The notes under the pieces: model-generated
Told to the model about the DNA's origin: nothing
Seen by the model: the letters and a program-made list of their open reading frames with translations, nothing else
Database searches by the model: none
Translations under genes and position numbers: made by a program
NCBI GenBank assembly: GCA_023052935.1
Contig: CM041294.1
Location: 150,622,899-150,686,898 of the forward strand
Length of the DNA: 64,000 nt
Source: Piezodorus guildinii
Lineage: Eukaryota > Arthropoda > Insecta > Hemiptera > Pentatomidae
Direction of reading: 5' to 3'
In this document: positions 22,106 to 33,134 of the stretch, one piece after another
Numbering within the stretch: the stretch's first letter is position 1
How the letters are laid out: every line of letters starts with the position of its first letter

Positions 22106-22194
22106 TACCATCATATAATTAAGATGCTAAATTCAGAATCATGACAGATACAGTGTATGCACCTTCGTTGGTTCAGATGTCCTTGGGATGTTTT

Positions 22195-22400
22195 AAAGGT
22201 AGTAAAAAATCCCGAGTTATTGCGCTCTTTGGAAGTAATATAGAATGCTAGCCACAAGTCCTTGCGATTTTCGGTTCTCTTTTAATATCCCTAGCCTCAT
22301 TAAACATGAAAATGCAAAATTTGGGACTCCAACTGTAGCATCGTCCTATTAGACACAGTACTATAAAGTAACGTTCAACTGATTAACAAATACTAAGGAC
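22195..22400 (+). repeat. tRNA-derived SINE, degenerate copy
   Basis: The plus strand shows AAAAAATCCCGAGTTAT, ATTTGGGACTCCAACTG, TAGCATCGTCCTATTAG and TAAAGTAACGTTCAAC in family order. The head is lost. Confidence 0.55.
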
Positions 22401-22654
22401 CAACGTTTGTTACTAAATATATTAGGTGTCGCTGTCTGTAAATAGTTCAAATTTATTTTATTTCGTTTATGAAACCTATTGCTTGTCGTTGGGTGACTGT
22501 TAGGTTTATTAAAATGAGACACAATTTTTTTAAAATTTCATCGTATCCTTACACTAGACTGAAACTAACAAGAAACAGCCCGTAGATACCGTTGATTATT
22601 ACATTTACGTCACAAACTCTCAAAACTGTCTGCTTACTACAAAAAATTAATGTA

Positions 22655-23576
22655 TTGGGCTGTGTCACATGAAATGTCCGTTTTCAAGATAAAGGATTTT
22701 TATTGAAAATACGATATGAAAACCAGATAATTTTGTTCGAAGTATTTACCTTCTTTTTCTACACATTTTTCCCAACGTGACACCAACTTTTTTGTCCCCG
22801 AACTGAAAAACTCTGAGCTTTGAAGTGAAACAAAATCTGAAAACGCACTTTTCACCTAATCATCATTTTCAAAAAGTTTTCCTTTGACGAAGTTGTCTAA
22901 ATTCCTGAACAGGCGGTAATCTGTTGGAGACAAGTCGGGAGAATATGGTGGGTGCGGAAGAACTTCGTAGCCCAGTTCTTTCAATTTTTGCACGGTATGT
23001 TTTGAAACATAGGGTCTTGCTGCCGCTCAGTGAGATCACGAGGTACCTATGTATCTAGCTTTTTTACTTTCCCAAAACACTTTAAATGTCTGGAAACGGT
23101 AGATGCACTTGCATTTAGTTGCGCTGAGAGTCCTTTTACTGTTTGGTAGGGGTTTCCTTCTACTGTATCTTTGAGGACATCGTTGTCTATTACGGACGGA
23201 GATCTTCCTCGGGGCAAGTTTTCCAAGTTGGTATCCTTAGCTGAAAACTTAGCGAACCAACGGCGAATGGTCCGTTCATTAACACTCTCTTCCCAAACGC
23301 CTTGAAAATATTTCTAGCGGCCTAGCTGCTGAATGGCCAAGTTAAAACGCGTACACAAATTTTACTCGAAAATCGCGTGTTCCCATGTTCATATTTGGAG
23401 GTATACTAAAAAGTGGGTAATTGATTGGGAAGCTAATGTTTATAATACAAAGGTAGAGGGTTAGTAACTGTTTACTTTAAATATGTAAACATTCGGAAGA
23501 AAACAACAGAGACCTGCAAAGTCCTTTATGTATTTCAGAAACTATAATAACGGACATTTCATGTGAAACAACCCAA
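22655..23576 (-). mobile_element. Mariner-like element M4, internally deleted
   Basis: Flanked by TA at 22653-22654 and 23577-23578, with complete terminal inverted repeats. The minus strand encodes a frameshifted transposase head and tail with the same internal junction as M3 and M5 (RQQDP…FQNIPCK). It lacks the catalytic middle. Confidence 0.9.
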
Positions 23577-23589
23577 TATATTGCCATGT

Positions 23590-23968
23590 TTTGATCCATT
23601 TGGAACTGTGAAATTGAACTCAAGGGATTCCCTCCCGCACCAAATCTTTGCAGTCTAAAATTCTCTGAAAGATCCTACAGATCCCAATATTTGCAGACTT
23701 AGCCCAAAGTAGATATACCTCCTTTCACTCCCAAATATCAGTCCACCCAAACCCACTTGTTCGCAAACTATCATCTTCTGTTCCTAATAATCCGAGGAAG
23801 TTGAAAACAGGATGGCCTCATGACCTGCTGATTTAAATAAACTTTGAAGAGCTGTCTGTTACCACGGGGTAGTTTCTTCTCAAGTCTATATCAAGCCAAT
23901 ATGTCGATGGTCGCAGTTACTTGATGTATTTTTTGTTGTAAATATTATTAAAATAAATAAATTTTTAA
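23590..23968 (+). pseudogene. J1-like C-terminal fragment, degenerate
   Basis: Reads through the SLQSKI and ICRLSPK-like region to a decayed RRLKRRWP-like end (…PRKLKTGWPHDLLI), then a 3' UTR ending A-rich near 23968. Diverged, hence an older J1 insertion. Confidence 0.6.
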
Positions 23969-24118
23969 AAAATCCACTATTCTCATATAGTTAGTATTTA
24001 ATTGTGGTAGTAAAGAGCGATTCCTACAAGATGATAGATACAGGAATGTGAAATCTGATAGTGTATGATAAAGTACCATCAAGATGACACTCCACTATAA
24101 AGATATTTATAATAAATA

Positions 24119-24440
24119 TTTGTAAAGGAAAGTATTGCGATCGTGAAAATTTTCGAATTCCAGTTTTCAACGGAAATACACATTTTAGAGTCCCCTGAAT
24201 CCAAATAACCAAGTCCCGCAAAAAGGTCTGTGTGTGTGGTAACGCCCGGGCGGAAACGGTAAGTCCTATGCAATTGAAATTTTATATTTAAGAGAAATAT
24301 ACGCCCGAGACGTTACAAAATCTATTTCATCAAAATGAGCTTACCAGAAGAGCCACTTCATACCATGCATTTTGCACCTTTTTTCGATTTTCTCAAAAAC
24401 TATATATAAATTCAATTTAATTAATTATTAAGATATTGAA
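24119..24440 (-). repeat. Repeat X, internally deleted
   Basis: Plus strand starts at the GTAAAGGAAAGTATTGCGATC block and runs through GGTCTGTGTGTGTGG and CGGAAACGGTAAGTCC to TTCTCAAAAAC, then jumps to the CTATATATAAATTCAATTTAATTAATT block. The middle ~450 bp is missing. Confidence 0.7.
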
Positions 24441-24501
24441 TGCATTATATCAGTGAATTACGATTAATGAAATTCAATTTTTTTTTTATTGGCTCTCATG
24501 A

Positions 24502-24574
24502 GCCGAAATAGCTCAGTTGGGAGAGCGTTAGACTGAAGATCTAAAGGTCCCTGGTTCGATCCCGGGTTTCGGCA
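24502..24574 (+). tRNA. tRNA-Phe(GAA), copy 1
   Basis: 73 bases, complete cloverleaf: acceptor GCCGAAA/TTTCGGC with discriminator A, D stem GCTC/GAGC, anticodon loop CTGAAGA (anticodon GAA), T loop TTCGATC. The internal promoter boxes are intact, no intron, CCA not encoded. It is preceded by CTCATGA, as copies 2 and 7 are. The first run of four T downstream is at 24615-24618, about 41 bases away, so termination may be inefficient. Confidence 0.97.
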
Positions 24575-25553
24575 AGAACAATTTGCAATCTAATAGCTTT
24601 ATTTAATAACAATATTTTGGTTTATTATTTTTTAATAATGAACCATTGTAATCGACCAATAAGGAAATATTAACAACCCTTTTAACATTTTTGGTTTAAC
24701 ATTTCAAGATACGCAAACCAAATATCAAATGAAAAACAGCATCAAAAAGCTATAATGGAAATTATGACGATTAATTAAAATAGCTAATATATTTTTTTTC
24801 TAAACTGTGTTATTTTTTTATCGTCCTGACATAAACACAATGTTATATGAATGTAGTAAATAGTACTTCATTTTGTCCGCACTTCATTTCTGGTTTCTTT
24901 ATTTAATTTTTATTTTATTTGTCTTCATTTTAGACACTTGAAATGAATGTTTATTTTATACTATAATACCCATTATTCTTGAATGTGTAAGTAAATAAAA
25001 GGAAACTAATAATGCTAAGGAAATTATAGAAACAAATAAAATAAATATGGAAAAAACTTCAATAGTAAGTGAAAGTAAAAGAAAATAAATTAGATCCTTG
25101 ATAATATTTCTTATAGTTTTGTGAGCTATTTGTGTTCTTATAGAAAACAATTAAATGTTTTTTCCAGAACTAATAACCTATTTTTACTGAACCAACTGTT
25201 CGACCCACATTGCAGATTGTTCCAAGGGTTAACAGAAATAAGATTTCAAAATAGGACTGTAAGATGACATGTACACTGAGATTTCTTTTATAATCTGTGT
25301 CATGTTTCTTTTAGTTCTTATGACGATCTGCATACAACTTAATATATGTTCAGAGATGCTATCAGTAATTTTAAAAAAAAAATTTAAAATTAATTTATGC
25401 TTTTAAAAATGCTCATTTACTTCTCAAAACATTATTTATTGAAATATGTATGAAATGTCCCCTTAAAATTAATTGATTTAGAAACCTGATATTTTAAACA
25501 CTAATGAGTGTACCAATCGATTTTAAATAAAAACCCAGACTGACAAAATTAAA
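24575..25553. other. AT-rich spacer between tRNA-Phe copies 1 and 2
   Basis: No gene or recognised repeat. A 64-codon minus-strand frame (24956-25150) is hydrophobic but sits in AT-rich DNA with no other support. Confidence 0.35.
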
Positions 25554-25626
25554 TGCCGAAACCCGGGATCGAACCAGGGACCTTTAGATCTTCAGTCTAA
25601 CGCTCTCCCAACTGAGCTATTTCGGC
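25554..25626 (-). tRNA. tRNA-Phe(GAA), copy 2
   Basis: Same 73-base sequence as copy 1, on the minus strand. Upstream CTCATGA; downstream (minus strand) a TTTT run within 10 bases, followed by GTCAGTCTGGG, which resembles the flank of copies 4-6 and shows common origin. Confidence 0.97.
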
Positions 25627-26213
25627 TCATGAGAGTCAATTAAGAACTGTAGAATTATAAAAGGTATCATAAATAAAATAAATTTATTTATAAATCCTTG
25701 CCGATTTCCTTCGAATTTTACAATTTGGAAAATTTCGTTTTAATAATATATACTAACATTGTTAAAAAAAAAAAACTCCTAAATATTTCATTACTATTTT
25801 CATTTATTATTAATACACTGAATTAAATGTTTAAAAAAAGCACAACCCAATAAATATTACTTTATTATGGAATAATTTAAAAATAGTTTTTTTTACAAGG
25901 AAGGAATACAATACTTCATATATAAATATTTCTTATACACGTCCCTTTTTTATTTTATTGTTGTATTGCCCCATAAAAATTTGGTTCATGGGCTGATACA
26001 TTATATTGTATATACAGGAAAGTAATTGATGAATATTTAAAAAAAATAATAATTTTGACTATGATCATGTATGCGAGATTTTCAGAAAACTCAGTAAAAA
26101 AAAAAGACTTTTTTTTTACGTATAAAGCTAATATTTTTTACACTTGAAAGCAAAATAACTCTTGTTAAATTTCATTTAAAAATTAAAATAAAAAAAGGAT
26201 TGAAAAAATTAAT
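25627..26213. other. AT-rich spacer between tRNA-Phe copies 2 and 3
   Basis: No gene or recognised repeat. Confidence 0.35.
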
Positions 26214-26286
26214 TGCCGAAACCCGGGATCGAACCAGGGACCTTTAGATCTTCAGTCTAACGCTCTCCCAACTGAGCTATTTCGGC
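26214..26286 (-). tRNA. tRNA-Phe(GAA), copy 3
   Basis: Same 73-base sequence, minus strand. Upstream motif CTCGTGA, shared with copies 5 and 6. A run of six T follows within 10 bases downstream. Confidence 0.97.
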
Positions 26287-26496
26287 TCACGAGTGAGTTG
26301 GGCGAATACTATGAACCTCGATTAGGTCTTATAAAATTTATTAATTTAATAAAATACTTCTTTGTAGGAATTTACGACTGTATTGAACAATTATAGCAAG
26401 TAAATGTGAAGTAAGAATACATGACATGAAAATGACTTATTAATGAACTACCCATAGATACTTAATATATACACTCATCGCAATAAATATTATAAG

Positions 26497-26715
26497 GGAG
26501 TAGGTGCTGAGACCACCTTCTTTTCGATCGCCTCAGAGGATAATCGAAAATATTTAAGAAAGGTAAGTTAAAGACTAGAGGATTGGATTGGGTAGAGAGT
26601 TGGGAACGGAAAGAGGTAGATCTATTTCTGACTAGGTTTACGACAAATGGGATATTAAGGTCATTATTTTGACGAAACGAGGCGAATTCATGATTTCTGG
26701 TTGTAAGGATTGGAT
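26497..26715 (-). pseudogene. J1-like C-terminal fragment, degenerate
   Basis: Minus strand keeps parts of the C-terminus, with the plus-strand signature GAGACCACCTTCTTTTCGA … CGCCTCAGAGGATAATC and a diverged upstream region. Old copy with many changes. Confidence 0.55.
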
Positions 26716-26878
26716 GAGGTAGGCATTAAAGTAGTTTTGCAGAACACAAATGGGTATAGACATTAAAGTAATTATCGGTATATGTCGCATATTAAAATTT
26801 CATAATTAATTATTTACTAAAATTAAATAACTTGAATATAGATATTAAAAAAGTAATATTATCAGCAAAACAAATAGA

Positions 26879-26880
<2 letters not shown>

Positions 26881-26946
<66 letters not shown>
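26881..26946. repeat. (TA)n microsatellite
   Basis: Pure TA dinucleotide run of about 33 units. Confidence 0.95.
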
Positions 26947-26949
<3 letters not shown>

Positions 26950-27195
26950 TAAGACACATTTATTTCCTGAATCACAATTCATTATTGCATGAATGTATGG
27001 AAATGAAAAACTAATTAGGACAATGCAGAAAGCAATTAAATACATTTATGTGGTTTACAAGAAATTATTACATACATCTTTCTAGAACCGCAATTATGTT
27101 CAGTGATTTCTGAGACTACTGATAATATGCAATAGGTATTTTGAACCATACGCTCACCAAAATTTTAACTCCCTTCCTACATCCGCGGACTCCTG

Positions 27196-27202
<7 letters not shown>

Positions 27203-27232
<30 letters not shown>

Positions 27233-28211
27233 CATTAATTGAAATTTACAACTGTACTTCAAGGTACAACAAGTAAATGTGACAAAAGTTAAATGGCGTG
27301 ATACAAACTTGAAGAAGAACTACCCAATGGCAGCACTCCTGTTAATTTTCTACACTATAAGGTCTCGAGGCCATCCTCTTTTCAGACGCCTCGGAGGATT
27401 GTCAGGAATTGAGGAGGAAGAAAGTATTGAAACAAGAGGATTAGGGTGGGAATGGAGTATGTCGTGAAAGGAATGGTATCTAGATCGGGCCAAATAAGCA
27501 ACATACGGAACGTTGAGGTCTTTATGGATAAGTTTGTTCGTGACAAAATAAGGAGCATTTAGGATTTTACGAAGGATTTTGGATTGTAGGGATTGGATAC
27601 GGGAAGAATTCGATGGTTTAGTAGAGCCCCAAAGCTCCACTCCGTAAGTCCATATCGGCCTTATGATAGTCATGTAGATGAGTCTTTTGTAGTTAAGTGG
27701 AAGATTAGAACGTTTGTCTAGTAAGTGTTGAAGAAGTCGAAAACGTCGTGCAGTTTCTTGTCGTTTCAGTCTTGTGTGAGGATTTCAAGTAAGACGTTTG
27801 TCAAGGTGCAGTCCTAGATATCGGATCTGTTCAACCGGAACAAGAGGAGTATTATTGAAGGAGACAGTAGGACTGGATGTCATAGGTTTACGACGAAGGG
27901 TAAAGGTAATTTGGTTGGATTTGTTGACATTAATTTTAATTCTCCAGTTCTGACACCATACCTCAAGGTCTCTGAGGTGGGATTGGAGAGTTTGAGAGGC
28001 AATAGTTGGATCAGTATTGACTATAACACACAAGTGTCATCAGCATAGGTAGAAAGGAAAGTGTTAGGATGGGAAGGGATATCAGCTGTATAAACTTTGT
28101 AAAGAATGGGTCCTAGAATACTGCCTTGAGGAACACCAGCAAACTGACTAAAAATGGATGAATAGGAATTATTATGATTGACTTTGAAGGATCTGTCAGT
28201 GAGGTAGGACT
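27203..28211 (-). mobile_element. J1 retrotransposon, 5'-truncated, with 14-bp TSD
   Basis: GACTCCTGCAATTT occurs at 27188-27201 (merging with the tail T run) and at 28212-28225. The minus strand carries RT codons from the FSQFAGVPQGSILG region through YADDTC (a stop after it), the thumb, and the C-terminus (27350-27673), then the 3' UTR and a 27-base poly(A). Frameshifts and stops make it inactive. It inserted into an older RT remnant whose two halves flank it. Confidence 0.85.
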
Positions 28212-28225
28212 GACTCCTGCAATTT

Positions 28226-28452
28226 AAATCCTTAGTTCACGCCATTTAAACAAGATCACTCCATTCTGACCTTTACATTCTTACTCATAGAACTAAAACG
28301 TTTGATCATTCTTTTTTTACCCAACTTTCACTACCCTCTGGAATTCCCTTCCCACTCATATCCGCCATACTTCTTCTCTATCATGATTCAAATCCCATCT
28401 GTACCTTCCCATACAGACGCTGAACAGATCAGATAATTCAAGTAAAATATCA
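28226..28452 (+). pseudogene. Non-LTR RT C-terminal remnant, split by J1
   Basis: The reading restarts directly after the J1 insertion: SLHSDLYILTHRTKTFDHSF, then after a frameshift LWNSLPTHIRHTSSLS, a stop, and FKSHLYLPIQTLNRSD. This is the same type of C-terminus as 20068-20288. Its upstream end lies at about 27160-27202 (RGLLQF), on the other side of the J1 insertion. Confidence 0.65.
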
Positions 28453-29264
28453 GATTTTAATTTAATATACTTATACGCCCCATCTTCTAACTTCAGTCTA
28501 CTCCTTGCCTAATGATGAATGTTTTAACAGAATATGGATAAATCAGAAAATTATAATATTGTAATAGTTAATAGCTGATAAGTTGAAAAAATGACGATTA
28601 TTGGAATATAAATAGGATTTTTAATAATTTGACAGTATTAAAAGATGTGATTTATTTGATGACCAAAAATTATAAAAATTAAAATATTATGGGACCAGTT
28701 CTAGAATTAAAGTTATTTTATATTTTTATGTATATGTGTATATTTGTGTGTGTGTGATAATTCTAGCTGAAAAGCGGATGTCGTAACTGTTTTAACGTTT
28801 TTATTATATGTAGGCAAAAAAAGACCTATCTCAAGTACGTACTTTATTCATCGTTTTTTTTTTTAATTTATAATTTTATCAAGTATCTTATGATTTTATG
28901 ATAACAGTTAATTTTTAACCTCGTAATGTTTTATTTAAATCTTGATTTAAAAGTTGCGTTTCAAGTGCACCATATTTTTTTTTTTTTATTATTTATTGGA
29001 AAATGGTATCATAATTTAAAGAAGTAGAAATTATACAGATCGTGAGTATTTCCTGTAGACAAAAGAAATTACAAGATCTGCAGTTTGTTATCGTGAAATG
29101 CAATTGACGTGATGTTGCTTCATATATCGATTATTACAAACACTAAAAATAGGAAACAAAACATTTTTTTTTTTTTAATTAAAAATTATTTAGTTTTAAT
29201 AATAATTGTTGATAATCTATGTCGAATATAAATGCATATTTACATTTAATTTATTAGAAATGAA
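28453..29264. other. AT-rich spacer
   Basis: No gene or recognised repeat; probably includes the 3' UTR of the preceding remnant. Confidence 0.35.
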
Positions 29265-29325
29265 TCTGCATATATGCTGAATTAGGCCTAATGATTATGA
29301 TTATATTCATCCAATTAACTTGTGA

Positions 29326-29397
29326 GCCGAAAAGCTCAGTTGGGAGAGCGTTAGACTGAAGATCTAAAGGTCCCTGGTTCGATCCCGGGTTTCGGCA
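29326..29397 (+). tRNA. tRNA-Phe(GAA), copy 4, lacking U8
   Basis: Identical to the other copies except for one missing base between acceptor and D stems: GCCGAAA-AGCTC instead of GCCGAAA-TAGCTC. The lost base is the near-universal U8, which pairs with A14 in the tRNA fold, and the change also touches the start of the A box. It is probably a pseudogene or a poor tRNA. Upstream motif CTTGTGA. Confidence 0.9.
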
Positions 29398-29750
29398 ATT
29401 AGTTTTATCAGTCTGGGATTTTTTAAATTTAAAATAAAATTAGAATGTTATTTCCATAAATAAATATAGAATAAACCAGTTTTTAAAATAATAATTCATT
29501 ATTTATTTTGCTGCTGCATTTTTTAAGTATTTTTTTCTTTCGGAAGCATGTTTCGTAAAGTAGGAATATTTTCAGAAATTATTGGGGAAAATCTGGTGAA
29601 AGCATCACAGACTTTCTGTTACTTCACCGACCTGAAATTAATTTAATACGTTTGAATATGGTTACAAAAGTAATATTTTTTCTAGTCCCATATAAACATA
29701 TTAATATAATCTTACAGGAATAATTATTTCTCTCTTTCTCTCTCTCTCTC

Positions 29751-29752
<2 letters not shown>

Positions 29753-29838
<86 letters not shown>
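29753..29838. repeat. (TA)n microsatellite between tRNA copies 4 and 5
   Basis: About 43 TA units after a (CT)n run. The corresponding position in the next unit (30325-30370) has only CT, CA and short TA stretches. Confidence 0.95.
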
Positions 29839-29843
<5 letters not shown>

Positions 29844-29911
29844 TATATACATGCATATATACTAAATCAAGCCTAATGGAGTATGATTATATTCAGTCAA
29901 TCAACTCGTGA

Positions 29912-29984
29912 GCCGAAATAGCTCAGTTGGGAGAGCGTTAGACTGAAGATCTAAAGGTCCCTGGTTCGATCCCGGGTTTCGGCA
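29912..29984 (+). tRNA. tRNA-Phe(GAA), copy 5
   Basis: Complete 73-base gene identical to copy 1, upstream CTCGTGA, TTTT terminator within 10 bases. Confidence 0.97.
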
Positions 29985-30433
29985 ATTAGTTTTATCAGTC
30001 CGAGATTTTTTAAATTTAGAATGTTATATTCATAAATAAATATAGAATAAACCAGTTTTCAAAATGATAATTCATTATTTATTTTGCTGCTGCATTTTTT
30101 AAGTATTTTTTTCTTTCGGAAGCATGTTTCGTAAAGTAGGAATATTTTCAGAAATCATTGAGATTATTGGTGAAAATCTGGTGTACGCATCACAGACTTT
30201 CTGTTACTTCACCGTCCTGAAATTAATTTAATACGTTTGAATATGGTTACAAAAGTAAGTATTTTTTCTAGTTCCCAAATAAACATATTAATATAATCTT
30301 ACAGGAATAATTATTTTTCTCTTTCTCTCTATCTCTCTCTCTCTCTATATACACACACACACTATATAGTATATGCATATATACTAAATCAAGCCTAATG
30401 GAGTATGATTATATTCAGTCAATTAACTCGTGA

Positions 30434-30506
30434 GCCGAAATAGCTCAGTTGGGAGAGCGTTAGACTGAAGATCTAAAGGTCCCTGGTTCGATCCCGGGTT
30501 TCGGCA
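30434..30506 (+). tRNA. tRNA-Phe(GAA), copy 6
   Basis: Complete 73-base gene identical to copy 1, upstream CTCGTGA, TTTT terminator within 10 bases. Last gene of the tandem array. Confidence 0.97.
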
Positions 30507-30740
30507 ATTAATTTTATCAGTCCGGGATTTTTTAAATATAGAATAAAATTAGAATGTTATTTTCATAAATAAATGTAGAATAAACCAGTTTTAAAAATAA
30601 TAAATTATTTATTTTGCTGCTTCATTTTTTAAGTCTTAAGTTTTTTCTAAGTATTTTTTAGAAATATTTTCAGAAATTGAGATTGTTTATTGAGATTATT
30701 GGCAAAATTCTGGAGTACGCATCACAAACTTTTTCTTTAT

Positions 30741-31172
30741 TATAAAAGACGGATTCACTATCATTTAGTGTTTTATTTCCATTAGGTTTATAAGTAAAAT
30801 ACATTTCAATTTAGGTTTTCTTTAAACGGGAAAAATAAATTTTCAGTTTCTAAGTCAGCAATATATTATTCCTGAATTATAAATAGAAATATTAAATTAG
30901 TAAATAAAAACATATAGAAACGATTATTTAAATATAATATTTTACTTTGTGGTGCACTTGCACATTTAACTTTCATAATCATTTTATCAATATTCCATCA
31001 ATGCAGTAAAGCACTTTTAATTATAATTTTATATATATTCACATATGTTTCTGTTTTATTTTTGCCTAGTTTTTATTTTTGCCTGTTATTAACTATTAGA
31101 ATTCTTATTATGAGAAGCTAACTTTTAATTTATTACTATTGTTTTTTATTTCAATTATGTTTTGTTTGTTTT
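30741..31172. other. AT-rich spacer
   Basis: No gene. The 30780-30900 part weakly resembles 18950-19060 (GGTTTATAAGTAAA, then TTTAAACG-type blocks), so a diverged X relative is possible. Confidence 0.3.
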
Positions 31173-31186
31173 ATGCTTGTACTCTA

Positions 31187-31773
31187 CAAGCGCCTTACTT
31201 GGAATCCTCACACTAGACTGAAACGACAAGAAACTGCCTGCAGATACCGCTTACTACAACGCTTACTAGACAAACGTTCAAAACTCTCTATTTACTACAA
31301 AAGACTCATTTACATCACGATTATCCGACCTATTTGGACCTATGGCATTGAGCTATTGGGGTCCACTAAACTATCAAACTCCTCCCGCATCCAATCCTTG
31401 CAATCCAAAATCCTACGAAAAATCCTCAATGCTCCTTACTTTGTAACTAATAAACTCATCCATAGAGACCTAAATATCCCACTGGTTGCAGACTTGGCCC
31501 GCGATAGATACACCTTTAATTCCAAACTACCTGCCCACTCAAACCCGCTTGTCCGTAACCTCTCATCTACATCTATTCCCGGTAATCCTCCGAGGCGCCT
31601 GAAAAGACGGTGGCCTCGAGACCTGCTCATGAAATAAACTTTGAAGTACTACCACTGGGTAGATTCTTTACATGTCTATTCATGCCTGTTATTGTAATTC
31701 AGCCATTTTACTTATTGGATTTGTATATACAGTTGTAAAAACCAATAAAATATATTTAAAAAAAAAAAAAAAA
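31187..31773 (+). mobile_element. J1 retrotransposon, 5'-truncated, with TSD
   Basis: Flanked by ATGCTTGTACTCTA (31173-31186) and ATGTTTGTACTCTA (31774-31787), one mismatch in 14. A continuous frame ending at 31637 covers LTWNPHTRLKRQE, the thumb region WTYGIELLGS, and the C-terminus PPRRLKRRWPRDLL; then a ~120-bp 3' UTR with AATAAAATATATTT and a poly(A) of 18. A relatively clean copy. Confidence 0.9.
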
Positions 31774-31874
31774 ATGTTTGTACTCTAAGACTCTAAAGTT
31801 CTTTTTGTAGGTTTTTTAATATTATTCTAAATGGACTTGTCCCAGAATAAATAAAAAATGTATTATTGTTATTA

Positions 31875-32040
31875 TGTAGTAGTAAAATATAGACAGAGAA
31901 GAAGTTAGTTGAGGGTGTAGTCAAATTAACACACAATTAAGTAGAAACTTAATTTAATAGTACCGACGTTTTGGCATAAAGTTTAGGCCTTCTTTAGGGC
32001 TATAAAACAGAAGATAACAACCAGTAGCAGAATACAATAT
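31875..32040 (-). repeat. Decayed half of a ribozyme-bearing repeat
   Basis: On the minus strand it shows CTAAAGAAGGCC…GCCAAAACGTCGGTAC, a mutated form of the CTGATGA…GAAACGTC motif at 41329 and 60563, and the flank ACAGAAGATAACAACCAGT resembles those copies. The ribozyme core is destroyed. Confidence 0.55.
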
Positions 32041-32467
32041 ATAAAGGTGATAAGTAAAAGATTTAATTTTACTAGACGTATAATAGCCCGTTGTAAAAAC
32101 AAGATTTCGGAAAATTGATATGCCATAAAATAAATTTAGTACGCGAGATTTCAGAAACAATATTTCTTACCGAATTGAAAACTAAAGTTGTTATAATTTA
32201 ATACTGTTTCATGAAAACGGATGTTTCACCGTAAACGAAATGGGATTCCTATGGATGCGATAAATTCTAAATCGGTCAGACAGAGATTTTTTTAACATAA
32301 ATGACATCTTATTTTAATTTCACCCGGGCAAAGCAATGTAGGGTATATAATTTTTTTTTAAATATTTATTTATTGTTGTATTTTCCACCTAATTTTGTAT
32401 GAAAATATACCAACAATATATTGAGCAAATATGATTTGGATTTTAAATCTAGGTCATTTCTAAAGAG

Positions 32468-32491
<24 letters not shown>
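32041..32491. other. AT-rich; small fragment related to X
   Basis: 32245-32340 shares GCGATAAATTCTAAATCGG and CAGAGATTTTTTT with 19185 and 40310. Otherwise no feature apart from (AAAT)n at 32466-32498. Confidence 0.3.
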
Positions 32492-32499
<8 letters not shown>

Positions 32500-33134
32500 C
32501 TTTCACCACTACTATCGGTGTCAAAATTGGGACAGATTGTAATTTTACTTAATAAAATTCTCATTCATCATCCTAATCCTCTAGCACAATCCCTATCCAG
32601 CTCCTCTCATCCATACAACCCTCCTAGAAAGTTGAAACGGCAGTGGCCCCGAGACATATTGTAAATATCTTTTCTGGAGTTCTGACACTGGTCAGATTCT
32701 CCTCTCATGTGCGGTGTGTTTGTGGCTATGGCGCCCTCACTCAGCTTCCGCTGGCTCTGACCAGTGATGAGGCTGAGAGGGAGGCGCTGGGATCCCCCGG
32801 ATTCTGCTTGTCCTCCACAAGTGGGGTGGAGGGGACTCCGACGGTGGTTCCCCAACAAATTGTAAATATTGTATATAAGTATGAGTGTGTTCATGTTTTG
32901 TTTATTTATTTGTTAACCTAGTATTTATTTAATTTTGTTATATATACCTTTATGAATTTTAGTTTCATTTTATGTAATTTGACTTTTCTTTTGTTTATAT
33001 TGTATGAATGTTATCATGTAGCAATATTATTATTGTCCATAGCGACAAACTGTAATATATCCGAATAAATAAATATATTATCTCCGAAAAAAAAAACTCA
33101 ATAAAATTGTTGTTGATTGAATAAATAAATAACT
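32492..33134 (+). repeat. J2 3' UTR, older copy interrupted by a younger J2
   Basis: 32492-32559 (CACCACTACTATCGGTGTC, GGGACAGATTGTAATTTTAC) and 33096-33134 (CAATAAAATTGTTGTTGATTG) together form one J2-type tail like that at 14209-14404. The younger J2 copy lies between the halves. Confidence 0.75.
32560..33095 (+). mobile_element. J2 retrotransposon, 5'-truncated, nested in J2
   Basis: TSD ACTTAATAAAATT (32547-32559) / ACTCAATAAAATT (33096-33108), one mismatch. It carries the last ~35 codons of ORF2 (LAQSLSSSHPYNPPRK-like, ending at the KRQWPRDIL stop near 32664), then a GC-rich 3' UTR matching 44340-44540 and a short poly(A). Confidence 0.85.

Larger units (their letters stand above)
29265..30740 (+). 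repeat. Tandem segmental duplication carrying three tRNA-Phe genes
   Basis: Three head-to-tail units, each starting with an A(G)GCCTAATG…GATTATATTCA block, then a tRNA-Phe, then the TATCAGTC block, the 'TTTTGCTGCTGCATTTTTTAA' type block and the CTTTCGGAAGCATG block. Unit spacing from tRNA to tRNA is 586 and 522 bp. The difference is largely a (TA)n expansion in unit 1. Unit 3 is truncated and loses the CGGAAGCATG block. Confidence 0.9.

Noticed and set aside
26881..26946. (TA)n runs as candidate origins or regulatory DNA
   Set aside because: They are ordinary microsatellites found at several places in the window, with no associated signals.
28226..28452. Considered as a host gene exon
   Set aside because: The LWNSLP…FK pattern and its twin at 20068-20288 identify it as a retrotransposon C-terminus.
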